64,000 nucleotides of DNA from Diphasiastrum complanatum (taxonomy: Eukaryota; Streptophyta; Lycopodiopsida; Lycopodiales; Lycopodiaceae). The stretch lies in assembly GCA_029204225.1 (NCBI GenBank), contig CM055106.1, positions 25,565,368 to 25,629,367 on the forward strand, given 5' to 3'. Below are positions 23,241 through 34,641 of the stretch, one piece after another; positions within the stretch are counted from its first letter, which is position 1, and the number at the start of each line of letters is the position of its first letter. The notes beneath the pieces were generated by a model. The model had not been told where the DNA came from, made no database searches, and saw only the letters and a list, made by a program, of their open reading frames with translations. A program made the position numbers and the translations under genes.

Positions 23241-24942
23241 CCATATGTGTAGTTGTGTGCGTAAGCATACCCATAAGTGGCAAAGGTATGGAATATGCTC
23301 CTGCTATAGCTTTTGATTCTGGAACCAATCGAGCAATGCTTGTTTTCTTTTGGTCCATTTTGTCATGAATTATGCAAAGGTATTCATTCGATTTCAAGCA
23401 TGACAACAACCTATGACTGTAATATACACTACGACAAGCACGTTGCAATTTCATGTGCTTTTCTTTCTCTTCAAGGTATTTAAGTCTTTTAGAGACCACC
23501 TTTATAGATTGCAATTTCTCTTTTATGGATGTGCACACATCACATCTTGAGAAACCATTGTTTGTTGCTATTTGAATCTCCTCGAAATCATCATTCCGCA
23601 ATCTAATCATCATAGCTTGTGAGATGCCTTTGACGTTCACTATTTCAAATTGACCATTGACTTCATTTTGAATGTCATTTACCTTATACACGCTGGGAAA
23701 AACATATTGTGTGGTTGTTTGACGATTGAGTGGCCTTCTGTCTACGATTGTTTTTATGAACTCCCAAATTGCTTCCTTGGCTTCAGTAACATGTCCATGT
23801 TCTCTGTAATTTCCCATGTTACCATGCATCCCTTTCACTACACCCCTTTTCCATAGATATTTGTATCTAAAAAATGAAGCTCTAGAAATACCATGAATAA
23901 TCCACCAAGCTTTTTCACAAATACCTTTTCTATTATACATCATCTTTCTAGTTCCCATTGGTGCTGATGAAAATGAATCAAATACAAATGTTAGTCGATC
24001 ATTATGTTGTTGCCCGTAATAGTTCACACGAGACTCAAAAACTTCTTTGCGGCTTGCTATTTGGCAACACTACCCTTTGCAACAATCAATTGTGGAGACT
24101 ACCATGACACTAGAAATACCACATACCTTTGTTTTCTTTTTGCTTCCATTGCCATACATTGTAGCATGTCCTTGCCTCGAAGCATGCACTTGGTAGTTCA
24201 AACTATCTCCTTTGTTGAATTTAATTGCATTTGATTTTATGGCCGCATTGAATCCTGATGGTGTATTCTTTGAAATGTTGAACTGTATGGACTGCAAATT
24301 TGGCATCTCTGATGACTCATCACATCCAAAGACTTCCTCCGGTGACAAGGCCCTTCTCTTGATAGAACTATCAGCTTGTAGCAGTGGAAAACCATTGCTC
24401 GTTTGCACGTATGGTATGGACCGATACACATGATCTTCTTCTAGTTGTGTGTGACATGCTGGGCATTGACCAACGTTGTCATGTATACAATTACACCAAC
24501 TGAGTCCACACCCAGCTGCTCATTGCCCACAATGTCATGTGGTGAAACAAGCGACACAATAGCCTTTCCTAGAGTAATGGATTCATCCCCACATTTATGT
24601 ACCAATAAAACATGTCTCCCAATCCAATCCCTTCTTTGAATAAAACTATCACATTTCTTTTTTGGATAAAATTGTTGTTCTTGTACATTTATCCTCAAAA
24701 TTTGTCCTTTCAAAAACCTCCTCCTGTATCAACGAATTCCCCTGCTTTTGCCAAGCAACTTTGCCATCAAGCTCTTGAGCAACAATAGTGCTAGAGACAT
24801 CATCAAGGCAATGTTTTTTCATTTCAAAAAGTGACCACAACACGTAGGTACCAATGGCCTCTTCTATTGTCTCAGCACCCATTGTTGGAAAAGGGAGCTT
24901 TGCATCAAGTTGCCAGCCTTTTTCCACACTCACGCATGCCAT
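23206..24942 (-). pseudogene. DUF7869-type transposon protein (N-terminal half)
   Basis: Minus-strand frame from about 24480 to 23206, one stop near 24066. Landmarks: CPACHTQLEEDHV, a Ser/Lys region, then GICEKAWWIIHGISRASFFRYKYLWKRGVVKGMHGN (helix-turn-helix-like), ATNNGFSRCDVCTSIKEKL (paired Cys), LQRACRSVYYSHRLL and EYLCIIHDKMDQKKTSIARLVP. This order matches a transposon-like family common in non-seed plants and invertebrates and associated with DUF7869. The catalytic-looking C-terminus expected after the LPLMGMLTH motif is missing, because the frame runs into the palindrome cluster. Upstream (24441-24942), two frames (GKAIVSLVSPHDIVGNEQLGVDSVGV and ETIEEAIGTYVLWSLFEMKK) resemble the Tnp1/En/Spm-like domain of CACTA proteins; I hold that part only weakly. 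Role in transposition is inferred from family resemblance. Confidence 0.65.
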
Positions 24943-25919
24943 GCCATCCTCTATTCTTTAAAAGTGACATAGATCTCCAACACATGTGCTTTTAATCTTG
25001 CCTGAAGTATAGCAAAGCACAAGGCAAGATTGGTGATCAAAGGGTATGCACAAAGTAAAGGCATTCCCACTCCATGGGATTGTAGATCCACTAGGCCTCC
25101 AACCACAACTTGGTTGAAAAAGAACATCAGCAAATGTGCATGCATGAACAAGTAAGTTTGACAAAACTACCACTCATTAAAACACAACATCAACAACATA
25201 TTTTTTATAAAACCTAGCCCACAACATGTAGTTGTCAAGTATAAGCCATTATACTCACTAGTACTCACTAATGTATCAAGAATGGTACCATAGAACTAAA
25301 GAATGACAAGGCCTATGCAACAACTGTTTGGCCGCACAGGATTATAAACTTTGTGTAGGAAAGAGTGGAATGTTGTAGTGTGGAGGGTGGAGTAAGAAAA
25401 TTGGTACATGTATCAAGTGAAGCATCAAGTGTCTTAAAGTGTACTAACGAGTAGATTATATCTTGGCACATAGGCATTTGCAGTATAGAAGGTGTATTAT
25501 GGTGCACAAGGATAAGCATTAATGGATGGAGCTTACTAACCCACATTATTTTCTAGTTCAATGTTTGACGAACACACACACACACACACACTTATATGAC
25601 ATTAGGCATATTAGAAATCAGTAGATAGAGAATTTTGTGCAGGTGATTACCAAGAGCTTAAAATTGTAAGTGGGGGGTCAAAGGAACCTACACGAGGGGT
25701 ACTACAAAAAGAGATTTTTATAGTAGCCCAAGGGAACCCCGAAAAGTGAAAGAAGAAGCGTCCATGATAATAGGGTGGTCAACCAAGCAAGAAATAGTAG
25801 CAACGGCATCAGTCGAGAAACACTACTATCCCGTATCAATGACGACAGATTTTGAGATCATAACAAACCTTAGGCATAACCCAATCAAATACAACATGGT
25901 TAATGCTACCTTTAAACAT
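24943..25919. other. Unannotated stretch with short (CA)n
   Basis: Nearly 1 kb with no convincing gene. A (CA)10 run lies at about 25572-25591 and two ACTCACTA words near 25254-25270. Short frames are not supported. Confidence 0.5.
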
Positions 25920-25929
25920 GTATAACTAG

Positions 25930-25993
25930 AAGAGATTGTTCTTGAGACCATATCACTGTAACTTGAACATTGTTCGAGTTATTAGTACAACTA
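25930..25993. repeat. Isolated satellite monomer
   Basis: GATTGTTCTTGAGACCATAT...AACTTGAACATTGTTCGAGTTATTAGTACAAC is one complete unit of the satellite that forms the array at 27840-31225. It stands alone about 1.8 kb before the array. Confidence 0.9.
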
Positions 25994-27839
25994 GCAATTC
26001 TAGCTTGAATTGTGCTTGATAAGTGGTTTGTTGATATGTGTCTTGTTTAAAGTTTTCTTAGCATGTGGAGATGATCCAAATCAAGTGTGCGACTTGGTTG
26101 CCTATGACAATATGTCGAGATTAGACTACCTTCAACGATTTGATTATGCAATTGCGCTGGTCAATTTGAAAACCGGGTGTTGAATTTGCCTATTCGGATG
26201 CATTCTTATGATATGATATTATAGCTTCTTTATTGATAATTTCCTTGTTTCTGATCATCACTAATGTAGTCAAAACAGAAAGTGCTAAGTTTTGTTCCTT
26301 GTTTTTAGTCATAACTAAGTAGAAAAGGTAACTTTCGTAAGTAAATTGTTTGCGAGCTACAACCGTAATGTTAAAAACCCAGGCTTTATAAGTAAATCTT
26401 ACTCACAAAACTTGTCAACAATTTCCTCACAAAATGTCAAACCAAGGCTTTGAGATATAGTGAAACAAAATGTGAAACTTTTCTAGTCCCGACATACGGT
26501 TTCGATGCATTTACGCTAAACGTGACCTCAGAAGAGGGCAGAACATGCATTGGAGTGTGAACCTTCTTTTGAGAAGGAACGATTGATGCAGTCTTTGGAG
26601 TCACCTTGCTTGGAGCCTTGGATGAGCCTAGAGCATTTGGTGTGACGATCCCTACCCTGGAAAGTAGCAAATTAGAGGACAAAAAGGATCCAAGAGAAAA
26701 AGAGATGGTAGCCGCAACAACAAAACGATGTGTGGGTGAGGCAGCCTTCTCTTTCAGGGACAAACCAGACTTGTGTACTTCACCAGTCACTAAAACCTCT
26801 GAATCAAATGCTAATTTTGTTGTTTTGTATAGAGGCGATGCAAATATAGATGGAGGTGGCATGGAACTGCGCAAGAGGACATGCTAATGGCGAAATGTTC
26901 TTCGCGTTCATTTTTAGTAGAAAAATCTGAAGTGCGAAGGTACACACAATCAATCTGAAGTGTCACGCAGGTAGCAAGATTGCAGAGGCAGCAGATAGCA
27001 AGTTTTTTCTCTTCAGTTCCTGCTTTTTGCTTTTGAACTTTTCTTCCAAAACCTTCAATTGCTTCATGGCAGCTTCAATGGAATCAATTTTTACAAATTA
27101 GATGGCTAATGAAAGAGGAGAGCCATCGCGCATTATCAAAACTGTCTCCCTCACGGGCAGCAGGCAGCAACGATGGCCACACTAGGGCTGTCTCTCTACA
27201 GTTGCGATTGATCCTTTAAGAAATTGCTAGAGTTGTGCTTTCACAATTGTTTACCCTCAAGCTTTTAAAATGGCTCTTATTGATAGCATTAGTCTTAATG
27301 ACTAGTGTTTCACCAGCAAAGTCGAATGATCTAACATGAAAATCTAGTCACAGGAATAGAACACTGCATTCACTCATCTTAAATTGGAAAAACATCCATT
27401 ATTTTCACAACAATAAATCATTGCAGACAACAAACAATTTTCTTAGTAAATCAAAGTGTAATCAATCTCAAAAACGATAAAAAACACTTAGATTCAGATA
27501 TCGTGCAAGCATTCAGAAGAATTGTGCGTGATGTGGACGATCATTTGGCTCTCAGTTAAGCCATCATCAAATTTTCTAAGGCTATCTACATGCTCTAATT
27601 CCTTGAATTATACACAAATTGGACTCCTCATCGACGACGGGGCGTCGTTCCCGGCTAGGCCCAGCCCTGGCGCTCTCACATATAGCCACAAAGCCAACAA
27701 GAGACACACACGCAATATAGTTCTTAATTTGAGAAATCAGATCAACACCCTCAATTGCATTTCGAATCTACAGCATGTAAGATGTCACGTGGACAGGCTG
27801 AACATTGAGAAAACTTTGGTGATGGCATAGGCTAAAATT
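25994..27839. other. Unannotated stretch
   Basis: About 1.85 kb. Overlapping frames on both strands at 26437-26887 (145 codons minus, 93 codons plus) show no family I know and no good start context. One could be a decayed exon. A GC-rich patch lies at 27628-27675. No gene claimed. Confidence 0.4.
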
Positions 27840-30800
27840 GTAACAAGAGGTTTTTCCTCAAACCATAGAGCTGTAACTCAAACTTTGTTCAGAGTTATTA
27901 GTACATAATAAAGTGGTTCTTTAGACCATGTGAGACCAAATAGCTATAACTCGAACACTATTTGAGCTAATAGTATAAAAAGAGGTTGTTCTTGAGACCA
28001 TATGAGCGATATAATTGTAACTCGTGCATTGTTCGAGTTATCATTACAACAAGAGGTTTATAGCTGTAACTCGAGCAATGTTCAAGTTATTAGTATAGAA
28101 GAGGTTGTTTTGGAGACCATATAGTTGTAACTCAAACATTGTTCGAGTTATGAGTACAACAAGAGGCTGTTCTTGAGACCATATGAGCAACATAGTTGTA
28201 ACTCGAGAAATGTTCGAGTTATCATTATAAAAGAGGTTGTTCCTGAGACCATATAGCTATAACTCAAACATTTTTCGTACAACAAGAGGTTACAGCTATT
28301 CTTGAGACCATATAGCTGTAACTCGAACATTGTTTGACTTATTAGTACAAAAAGAGGTTGTTCTGGAGACCATATGAGACCATACATCTATAACTCGAAT
28401 AGGACAAAAAGTAGTCATTCACGAGACCATATGAGGGATTTAGCTATAACTCGAGCACTATTCGGGATACCAGTATAGAAGAGGTTGTTCCTGAGACCAT
28501 ATAGTTGTAGCTCGAACACTATTCGAGTTACCAGTATAGAAATGGATGTGTTTGAGACCATGTAGCTATAACCTGAATGTTGCTCAAGTTAGTAGTACAA
28601 GAAGAAGTTGTTCCTGAGATCACATAGTTGTAACTCGAACATTGTTCGAGTTATTAGTATAGCAAGAGGTTCTTCCTTGAAACCATATAAGACCATATAG
28701 CTGTAAGTGGAACATTATTAGAGTTATGAGTACAACAAAAGATTGTTCCTGACCATATGAGCAATATAGCTATAATTAGAGCATTGTTCGAGCTGTTAGT
28801 ATTGAAGAGCAACATTGTTCCTGAGACCATATAGTTGCAACTCGAACAATGTTCGAGTTAGTATACGAGGTTGTTCTTGAGACAATATAGTAGGATAGAG
28901 GAGGTTGTTCGAGTTAGTGGTATAGAGGAGGTTGTTCTTGAGACAATATAGTTGTAACTCGAACATTGTTCGAGTTATTTGTACAACAAGAGGTTACAGC
29001 TATTCTTGAGACCATAGCTGTAACTCAAACATTGTTTGAGTTATTAGTACAAAAAGAGGTTGTTCTGGAGACCATATGAGACCATACAGCTGTAACTCGA
29101 ATAGGACAAAAAGTAGTCATTCCCGAGACCATATGAGGGATTTAGCTATGACTCGAGCACTATTCGGGCTACCAGTATAGAAGAGGTTGTTCCTGAGACC
29201 ATATAGTTGTAGCTCGAACACTATTCGAGTTACCAGTATAGAAATGGATGTGTTTGAGACCATGTAGCTATAACCTGAATGTTGCTCAAGTTAGTAGTAC
29301 AAGAAGAAGTTCTTCTTGAGATCACATAGTTGTAACTCGAACATTGTTCAAGTTATTAGTATAGCAAGAGGTTGTTCCTGAAACCATATGAGACCATATA
29401 GCTGTAAGTAAAACATTATTAGAGTTATGACTACAGCAAAAGATTGTTCCTGACCATATGAGCAATATAGATGTAATTAGAGCATTGTTCGAGCTGTTAA
29501 TATTGAAGAGCAACATTGTTCCTGAGACCATATAGCTGTAACTCAAACAATGTTTCGAGTTAGTATACGAGGTTGTTCTTGAGACAATATAGTAGTAAAT
29601 AGTGAGGTTGTTCGAGTTAGTGGTATAGAGGAGGTTGTTCTTGAGACAATATAGTTGTAACTCGAACGTTGTTCGAGTTATTAGTACAACAAGAGGTTAC
29701 AGCTATTCTTGAGACCATAGACTATATCTCGAACATTGTTCGAGTTATTAGTACAAAAAGAGGTTGTTCTGGAGACCAGATTAGACCATATAGCTATAAA
29801 TCGAATAGTACAAGAAGTAGTCATTCTTGAGACCATATGAGGGATCTAGCTATAACTCAAGCACTATTCGAGTTACCAGTATAGAAGAGGATTGTCCCTA
29901 AGACCATATGGTTGTAAGTCAAACATTGTTCGAGTTACCAGTATAGAAGAGGTTGTTCCTAAGACCATATAGCTATAACTTGAATGTTGTTCAAGTTAGT
30001 AGTACAAGAAGAGGTTGTTCTTGAGATCACATAGCTTTAACTCAAACACTGTTCGAGTTATTAGTAAAACAAGAGGTTCTTCCTAAGACTATATAGCTGT
30101 AAGTAGAACATTATTAGAGTTATGAGTACAACAAAAGGTTGTTCCTCACCATATGAGCAATATAGTTGTAATTAGAGCACTAAGTTCTAGCTGCTAGTAT
30201 AGAAGAGCAACGTTGTTCCTGAGACCATATAGCTAGAATTCGAATAATGTTCGAGTTAGTAGTGTAGAAGAGGTTGTTCTTGAGACAATATAGTGGTAAC
30301 TCGAATAGTGTTCGAGCTAGTATTATAGAAGAGGTTGTTCCTGAGACAATATAGTTGTAACTCGAACATTATTCTAGTTATTAGTACAACAAGAGGTTAC
30401 AACTTTTTATGAGACCATATAGATGTAACTCGAACATTGTTTGAGTTATTAGTACAAATAGAGGTTGTTCAAGAGACCATATGAGACCATATAGTTGTAA
30501 CTCGAATAGTTCAAGAAGTAGTCGTTCCTGAGAGCATATGAGGGATTTAGCTGTAACTTGAGCACTATTCGAGTTACCAGTATAGAAGAGGTTGTTCTTG
30601 AGACCATATAGTTGTAACTCAAACACTGTTCGAGTTACCAATATAGAAGAGATTGTTCTTGAGACCATATACCTGTAACTTGAATGTTGTTCAAGTTAGT
30701 AGTACAAGAAGAGGTTGTTCCTGAGATCACATAGCTGTAACTCGAACATTGTTCGAGTTATTAGTACAACAAGAGGTTCTTCCCGAGACCATATAGTTGT

Positions 30801-31225
30801 AACATTATTAGAGTTATGAGTACAACAAAAGATTGTTCTTGACCATATGAGCAATATAGCTATAATTAGAGCACTTTTCGAGCTGCTACCATAGAAGAGG
30901 GTGTTCTTGAGACAATATAGTGGCAACTCGAACAATGTTTGAGCTAGTAGTGTAGAAGAGGTTGTTCCTGAGACAAAATGGCTATAACTAGAACATTGTT
31001 CGAGTTCTTAGTACAACAAGAGTTTATTTCCGGGATCAACTTGAACATTGTTCGAGGTATTGCTATAAGAAGAGGTTGTTTCTGAGACCATATGCGACCA
31101 CATAGCTGTAACGAACACTATTCGAGATACTAGTATAGAAGAAATTGTTATTGAGACCATATGAGACAATGTAGTTGTAACTCGAATATTGCTCAAGTTA
31201 GTAGGCAACTCGAGCAGTCTCAAGT
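27840..31225. repeat. Satellite array: ~62-bp monomer in a ~702-bp higher-order repeat
   Basis: About 3.4 kb built from diverged units such as GAGGTTGTTCCTGAGACCAT ATAGCTGTAACTCGAACATT GTTCGAGTTATTAGTACAAC. Each unit carries the 21-bp palindrome AACTCGAACA-T-TGTTCGAGTT or a mutated form. Monomers are about 57-72 bp, typically 62, with shortened ones of 27-35 bp. A distinctive variant beginning GGTTACAGCT or GGTTACAACT recurs at 28288, 28992, 29695 and 30395, giving periods of 704, 703 and 700 bp. Within each period the same special monomers recur in the same order (for example GGACAAAAAGTAGTCATTC, then GGATGTGTTTGAGACCATG, then GAGCAACATTGTTCC). Short frames on the minus strand are by-products. 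Confidence 0.95.
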
Positions 31226-31446
31226 TAGGACTATTTTTTATAGCTTATTTGTTTTGAAGACTTTGAATAATATCCACATCTTTCAAATCTATATTGAAGA
31301 AAGACACATATCAAGAAAATGAGATTTGAAGGTCACTATAAATATGATCTAGCCAACTGGAGCAGGCTATAGATAGAACAATTCTCTATGCCTTCTCTAT
31401 TATAGTCTAACACTGGTCCCTATTATTAACTACTTTAGCTCGAGGT

Positions 31447-32125
<679 letters not shown>

Positions 32126-32660
32126 ATTGCACACTGAACACACCAATAGCTTTTGATCTTGAGATTTCCTCTGCGCTTCTGCTATATCATGTCGATAATC
32201 ATTGACCTTTTTGCGTACAAACACCGTGCCTTATAGATCTCTTCTCTTTTCATGTTGTTGGTGAGTGACCTGTTTGCTTATAGTCTCGACATTGTAGAGA
32301 TGCAAACCTTGTCTCGATAGAGAGATATTTGATTTCTAAAATTTTTAAAATGGAGGAAAAGACATTTCAAATTTCAAATTATACATACAATTTTTTCTAC
32401 TATCTCAGCACACTAAACACACCAATAGTTTTTGATCTTGAGATTTCCTCTCCACTTCCACTATACCATGTCAAAGTTCATTGACCTTTTTGCATGCAAA
32501 CTTTGCATACTATAGAGCACATTACCCGTCCCTTGCCGTCGATGAGTGATATGTTTGCTTACAGTCTCGACATTGTAGAGATGCACCTCTTGTCTCAATA
32601 GAGAAATATTTGATGTCTAAAATTTTCACAATGGAGGGAAAGACATTTCAAACTAATATT
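32126..32660. repeat. Tandem duplication of a ~250-bp unit
   Basis: 32126-32380 and 32400-32656 share CACACCAATAG(C/T)TTTTGATC, TTGAGATTTCCTCT, TCATTGACCTTTTTGC, AGTCTCGACATTGTAGAGAT and a purine-rich AAATGGAGG(A/G)AAAGACATTT tail. Divergence is moderate (roughly a tenth to a fifth of positions by eye). There is no coding potential. Confidence 0.85.
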
Positions 32661-33640
32661 CTCAATATAGTAGAGTGGCACCTAAATGGTTAAAGTGGGA
32701 ACTCTGGATTGGTCTCCGATAGCACACTTGATGAAGGGAACGAAATTTCAAATCGATAGCATAAGAAATAGAATAGAAGGCTAGAATAAGAGAGATAGGT
32801 AAATACTATGCCCAAAGCAATTTTCAAGAATATCTATAAGATATATGTATAGATATAGATATTTTATTCGACTAATTTGAAAATGTACACAAGATGGTCT
32901 CATATGGTCAAAACAATTCAAGACAATCAATACTTGGTTATTGTTTATGATTGTTATTCAAATCTTTTTTGACTCTAATACACTACCAAAATTCTCTCTT
33001 GCTTTTTAGAGAATACTACCACATGGCCTCATTTCGATAGATCCTAACTTGAGGTCAATGAAGTTAAATGTTCATTCACAAAATACATATAGAAAAATAG
33101 ATGTTTCTTAATGTTTATGATTCTTAAGCAAGTGGTTTTCTTGGAATTTCATGTTCTATAAACATTATTTAGCTTTTTGGCTTTTTAAATTATAGTCCCA
33201 CATTGTCTCCAATTTTCATAAACGATGGTCCGCATACCAAGGTCTCTTTTATACCTTACTCATGCCTAGCACTCTCAGGTTCAAATTCGAACTGTGAAAA
33301 TGAACTAGTAAACTCGAACGTTGTTCAAGTTGGAACAATATTTATGCCTTGTCTATTAGAAGACACATGTACTAGCCAGCTCGAACATTGCTCGAGTTGG
33401 CTTGATTTGGTCAACTATTTTTTATCATCATTGTGTGCATTGATTCTATCATTTGAATTTTAGGGGAAAATCAGACATGATCCATCTTGATGTAACGAAG
33501 TGCGAGGTAGCTCATGAATCAAGGATTATCTCCTGTGTGTCAGGTGTTGATACTGCACACATGTCTGCACAGATGTAGGCGGTCGAATTTCTGTGATTTG
33601 ATCATTCTTCGCCCATCTTTGAGCTCTCTGCTCCTAAACA
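32661..33640. other. Spacer with two satellite-like palindromes
   Basis: No gene seen. AACTCGAACGTTGTTCAAGTT (33311-33331) and AGCTCGAACATTGCTCGAGTT (33378-33398) are diverged copies of the palindrome found in the 27.8-31.2 kb satellite, without the rest of the monomer. Confidence 0.6.
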
Positions 33641-33660
33641 TAGGATGAACTATTATTGTT

Positions 33661-34113
33661 CTATTGTCTGCTTTGAGCTTGTTTGTTTCTTGGGTTCAGG
33701 CGACGATCCATGGTTGCATGACCCTTTTTATGACAATGGATACACTCAATTTTCAGATTTAGCCAACAAGAATCAACAGTATGTCCTTCGTGTTTGCATC
33801 TCACACATGTCTTCTTGTCTCCATTCTGTTGTTTCGACCTTCCTTTGTTCTTCCATTTGCCTTTGTTGGCTCTTTCTGTTTGCTGATCTCGATCCTGCTT
33901 TTGGTCTGACTCCCTCCTAGGCTTGAATTGCTTCTTAGTCTTTTCCTTGCTGCTGTAGATTGCTTGGTCAGAAGCATCCTTGTCATCAAGGTGCTCTCGA
34001 GCTTCGACTTCTTCTCGAATCTTGACAACTGCCTTTTCGAGTGTCATAGTAGGACCCATTTGCAAGTTGCGGATCAAAACCGCGTACTCTATGCTATCTC
34101 TGAGCAGATAAAA
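33661..34113 (-). pseudogene. copia gag C-terminal part with two zinc knuckles
   Basis: A minus-strand frame of about 150 residues: a helical segment (MTLEKAVVKIREEVEAREHL), a Lys/Arg/Gln-rich basic stretch, then CVRCKHEGHTVDSC and CIHCHKKGHATMDR. The first knuckle is a complete CX2CX4HX4C; the second lacks the last Cys. gag packages element RNA. The N-terminal part is missing: the frame begins right at the edge of the LTR at 34114. It may belong to a different element from the pol to its right. Confidence 0.82.
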
Positions 34114-34641
34114 TGTGAAGGAAAAATAGTTATAATTCTTCCTCAGAGAACACAATGAAAGTTTGAATAAATCAAACTAATATTAATGTCTTCAATCGGG
34201 TTTGTTTCTGGTCTATGTACGAATAGAACAGTTTTACCTTGATTGAATAAAGCATGCGAAAATAAGAGACAATTTTAGACAATCAGAAATTGAGAAACTT
34301 TGATCAAAAATGAATTTTTATAATTCTGAATCTGAATCATTAGTATATATCTCTTGTTGTCTTATTTCGCTGTTGTGCCTCTGATTGAGTGTTTACAATG
34401 AGTAGTGCACATGTATTTATATTGTTGCAGGACAAGTCTTTTGGCCTTTTAATTCTAACAATAGATCTAACCGTTAAGACGATTGAATCTTTTGAGTTTG
34501 AAACAAGATATATTTCACGAATCTTTTGAGGTTGAAACAAGAATAGAAATATTTCGAGTTCGAGTTCGTATCTCATCCTTTGTCAGTTAAACTGTGCACT
34601 TTCTTAGTAGAACCGAGATTTGGTTGATCAGGTGTTCTATA
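34114..34641 (-). mobile_element. LTR of copia-C1 (short form)
   Basis: It aligns with 43074-44027. The right boundary sits next to the polypurine tract (complement of GCTCCCTCTC), and the minus-strand start reads TATAGAACA where the sister LTR reads TGTCGAACA. Length is 528 bp against 954 bp for the sister. It lacks most of the TTCGCGAA-rich segment found there. Confidence 0.75.

Noticed and set aside
26437-26887. Overlapping frames on both strands (145 and 93 codons)
   Set aside because: Neither shows a known family or splice context. One may be a decayed exon, but the sequence does not decide.
28148-31223. Several 70-95-codon minus-strand frames in the satellite
   Set aside because: They follow the repeat unit (recurring ELQLYGL/MVSGT words), differ between units and have stops at unrelated positions; no gene.
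27840-31225. CRISPR-like array
   Set aside because: Units are contiguous diverged monomers without unique spacers, in plant nuclear DNA. It is a satellite.
27840-31225. Similarity of CGAACATTGTTCG to bacterial LexA boxes or to hormone-response elements
   Set aside because: Chance resemblance of a short palindrome; spacing and organism do not fit, and it belongs to a repeat monomer.
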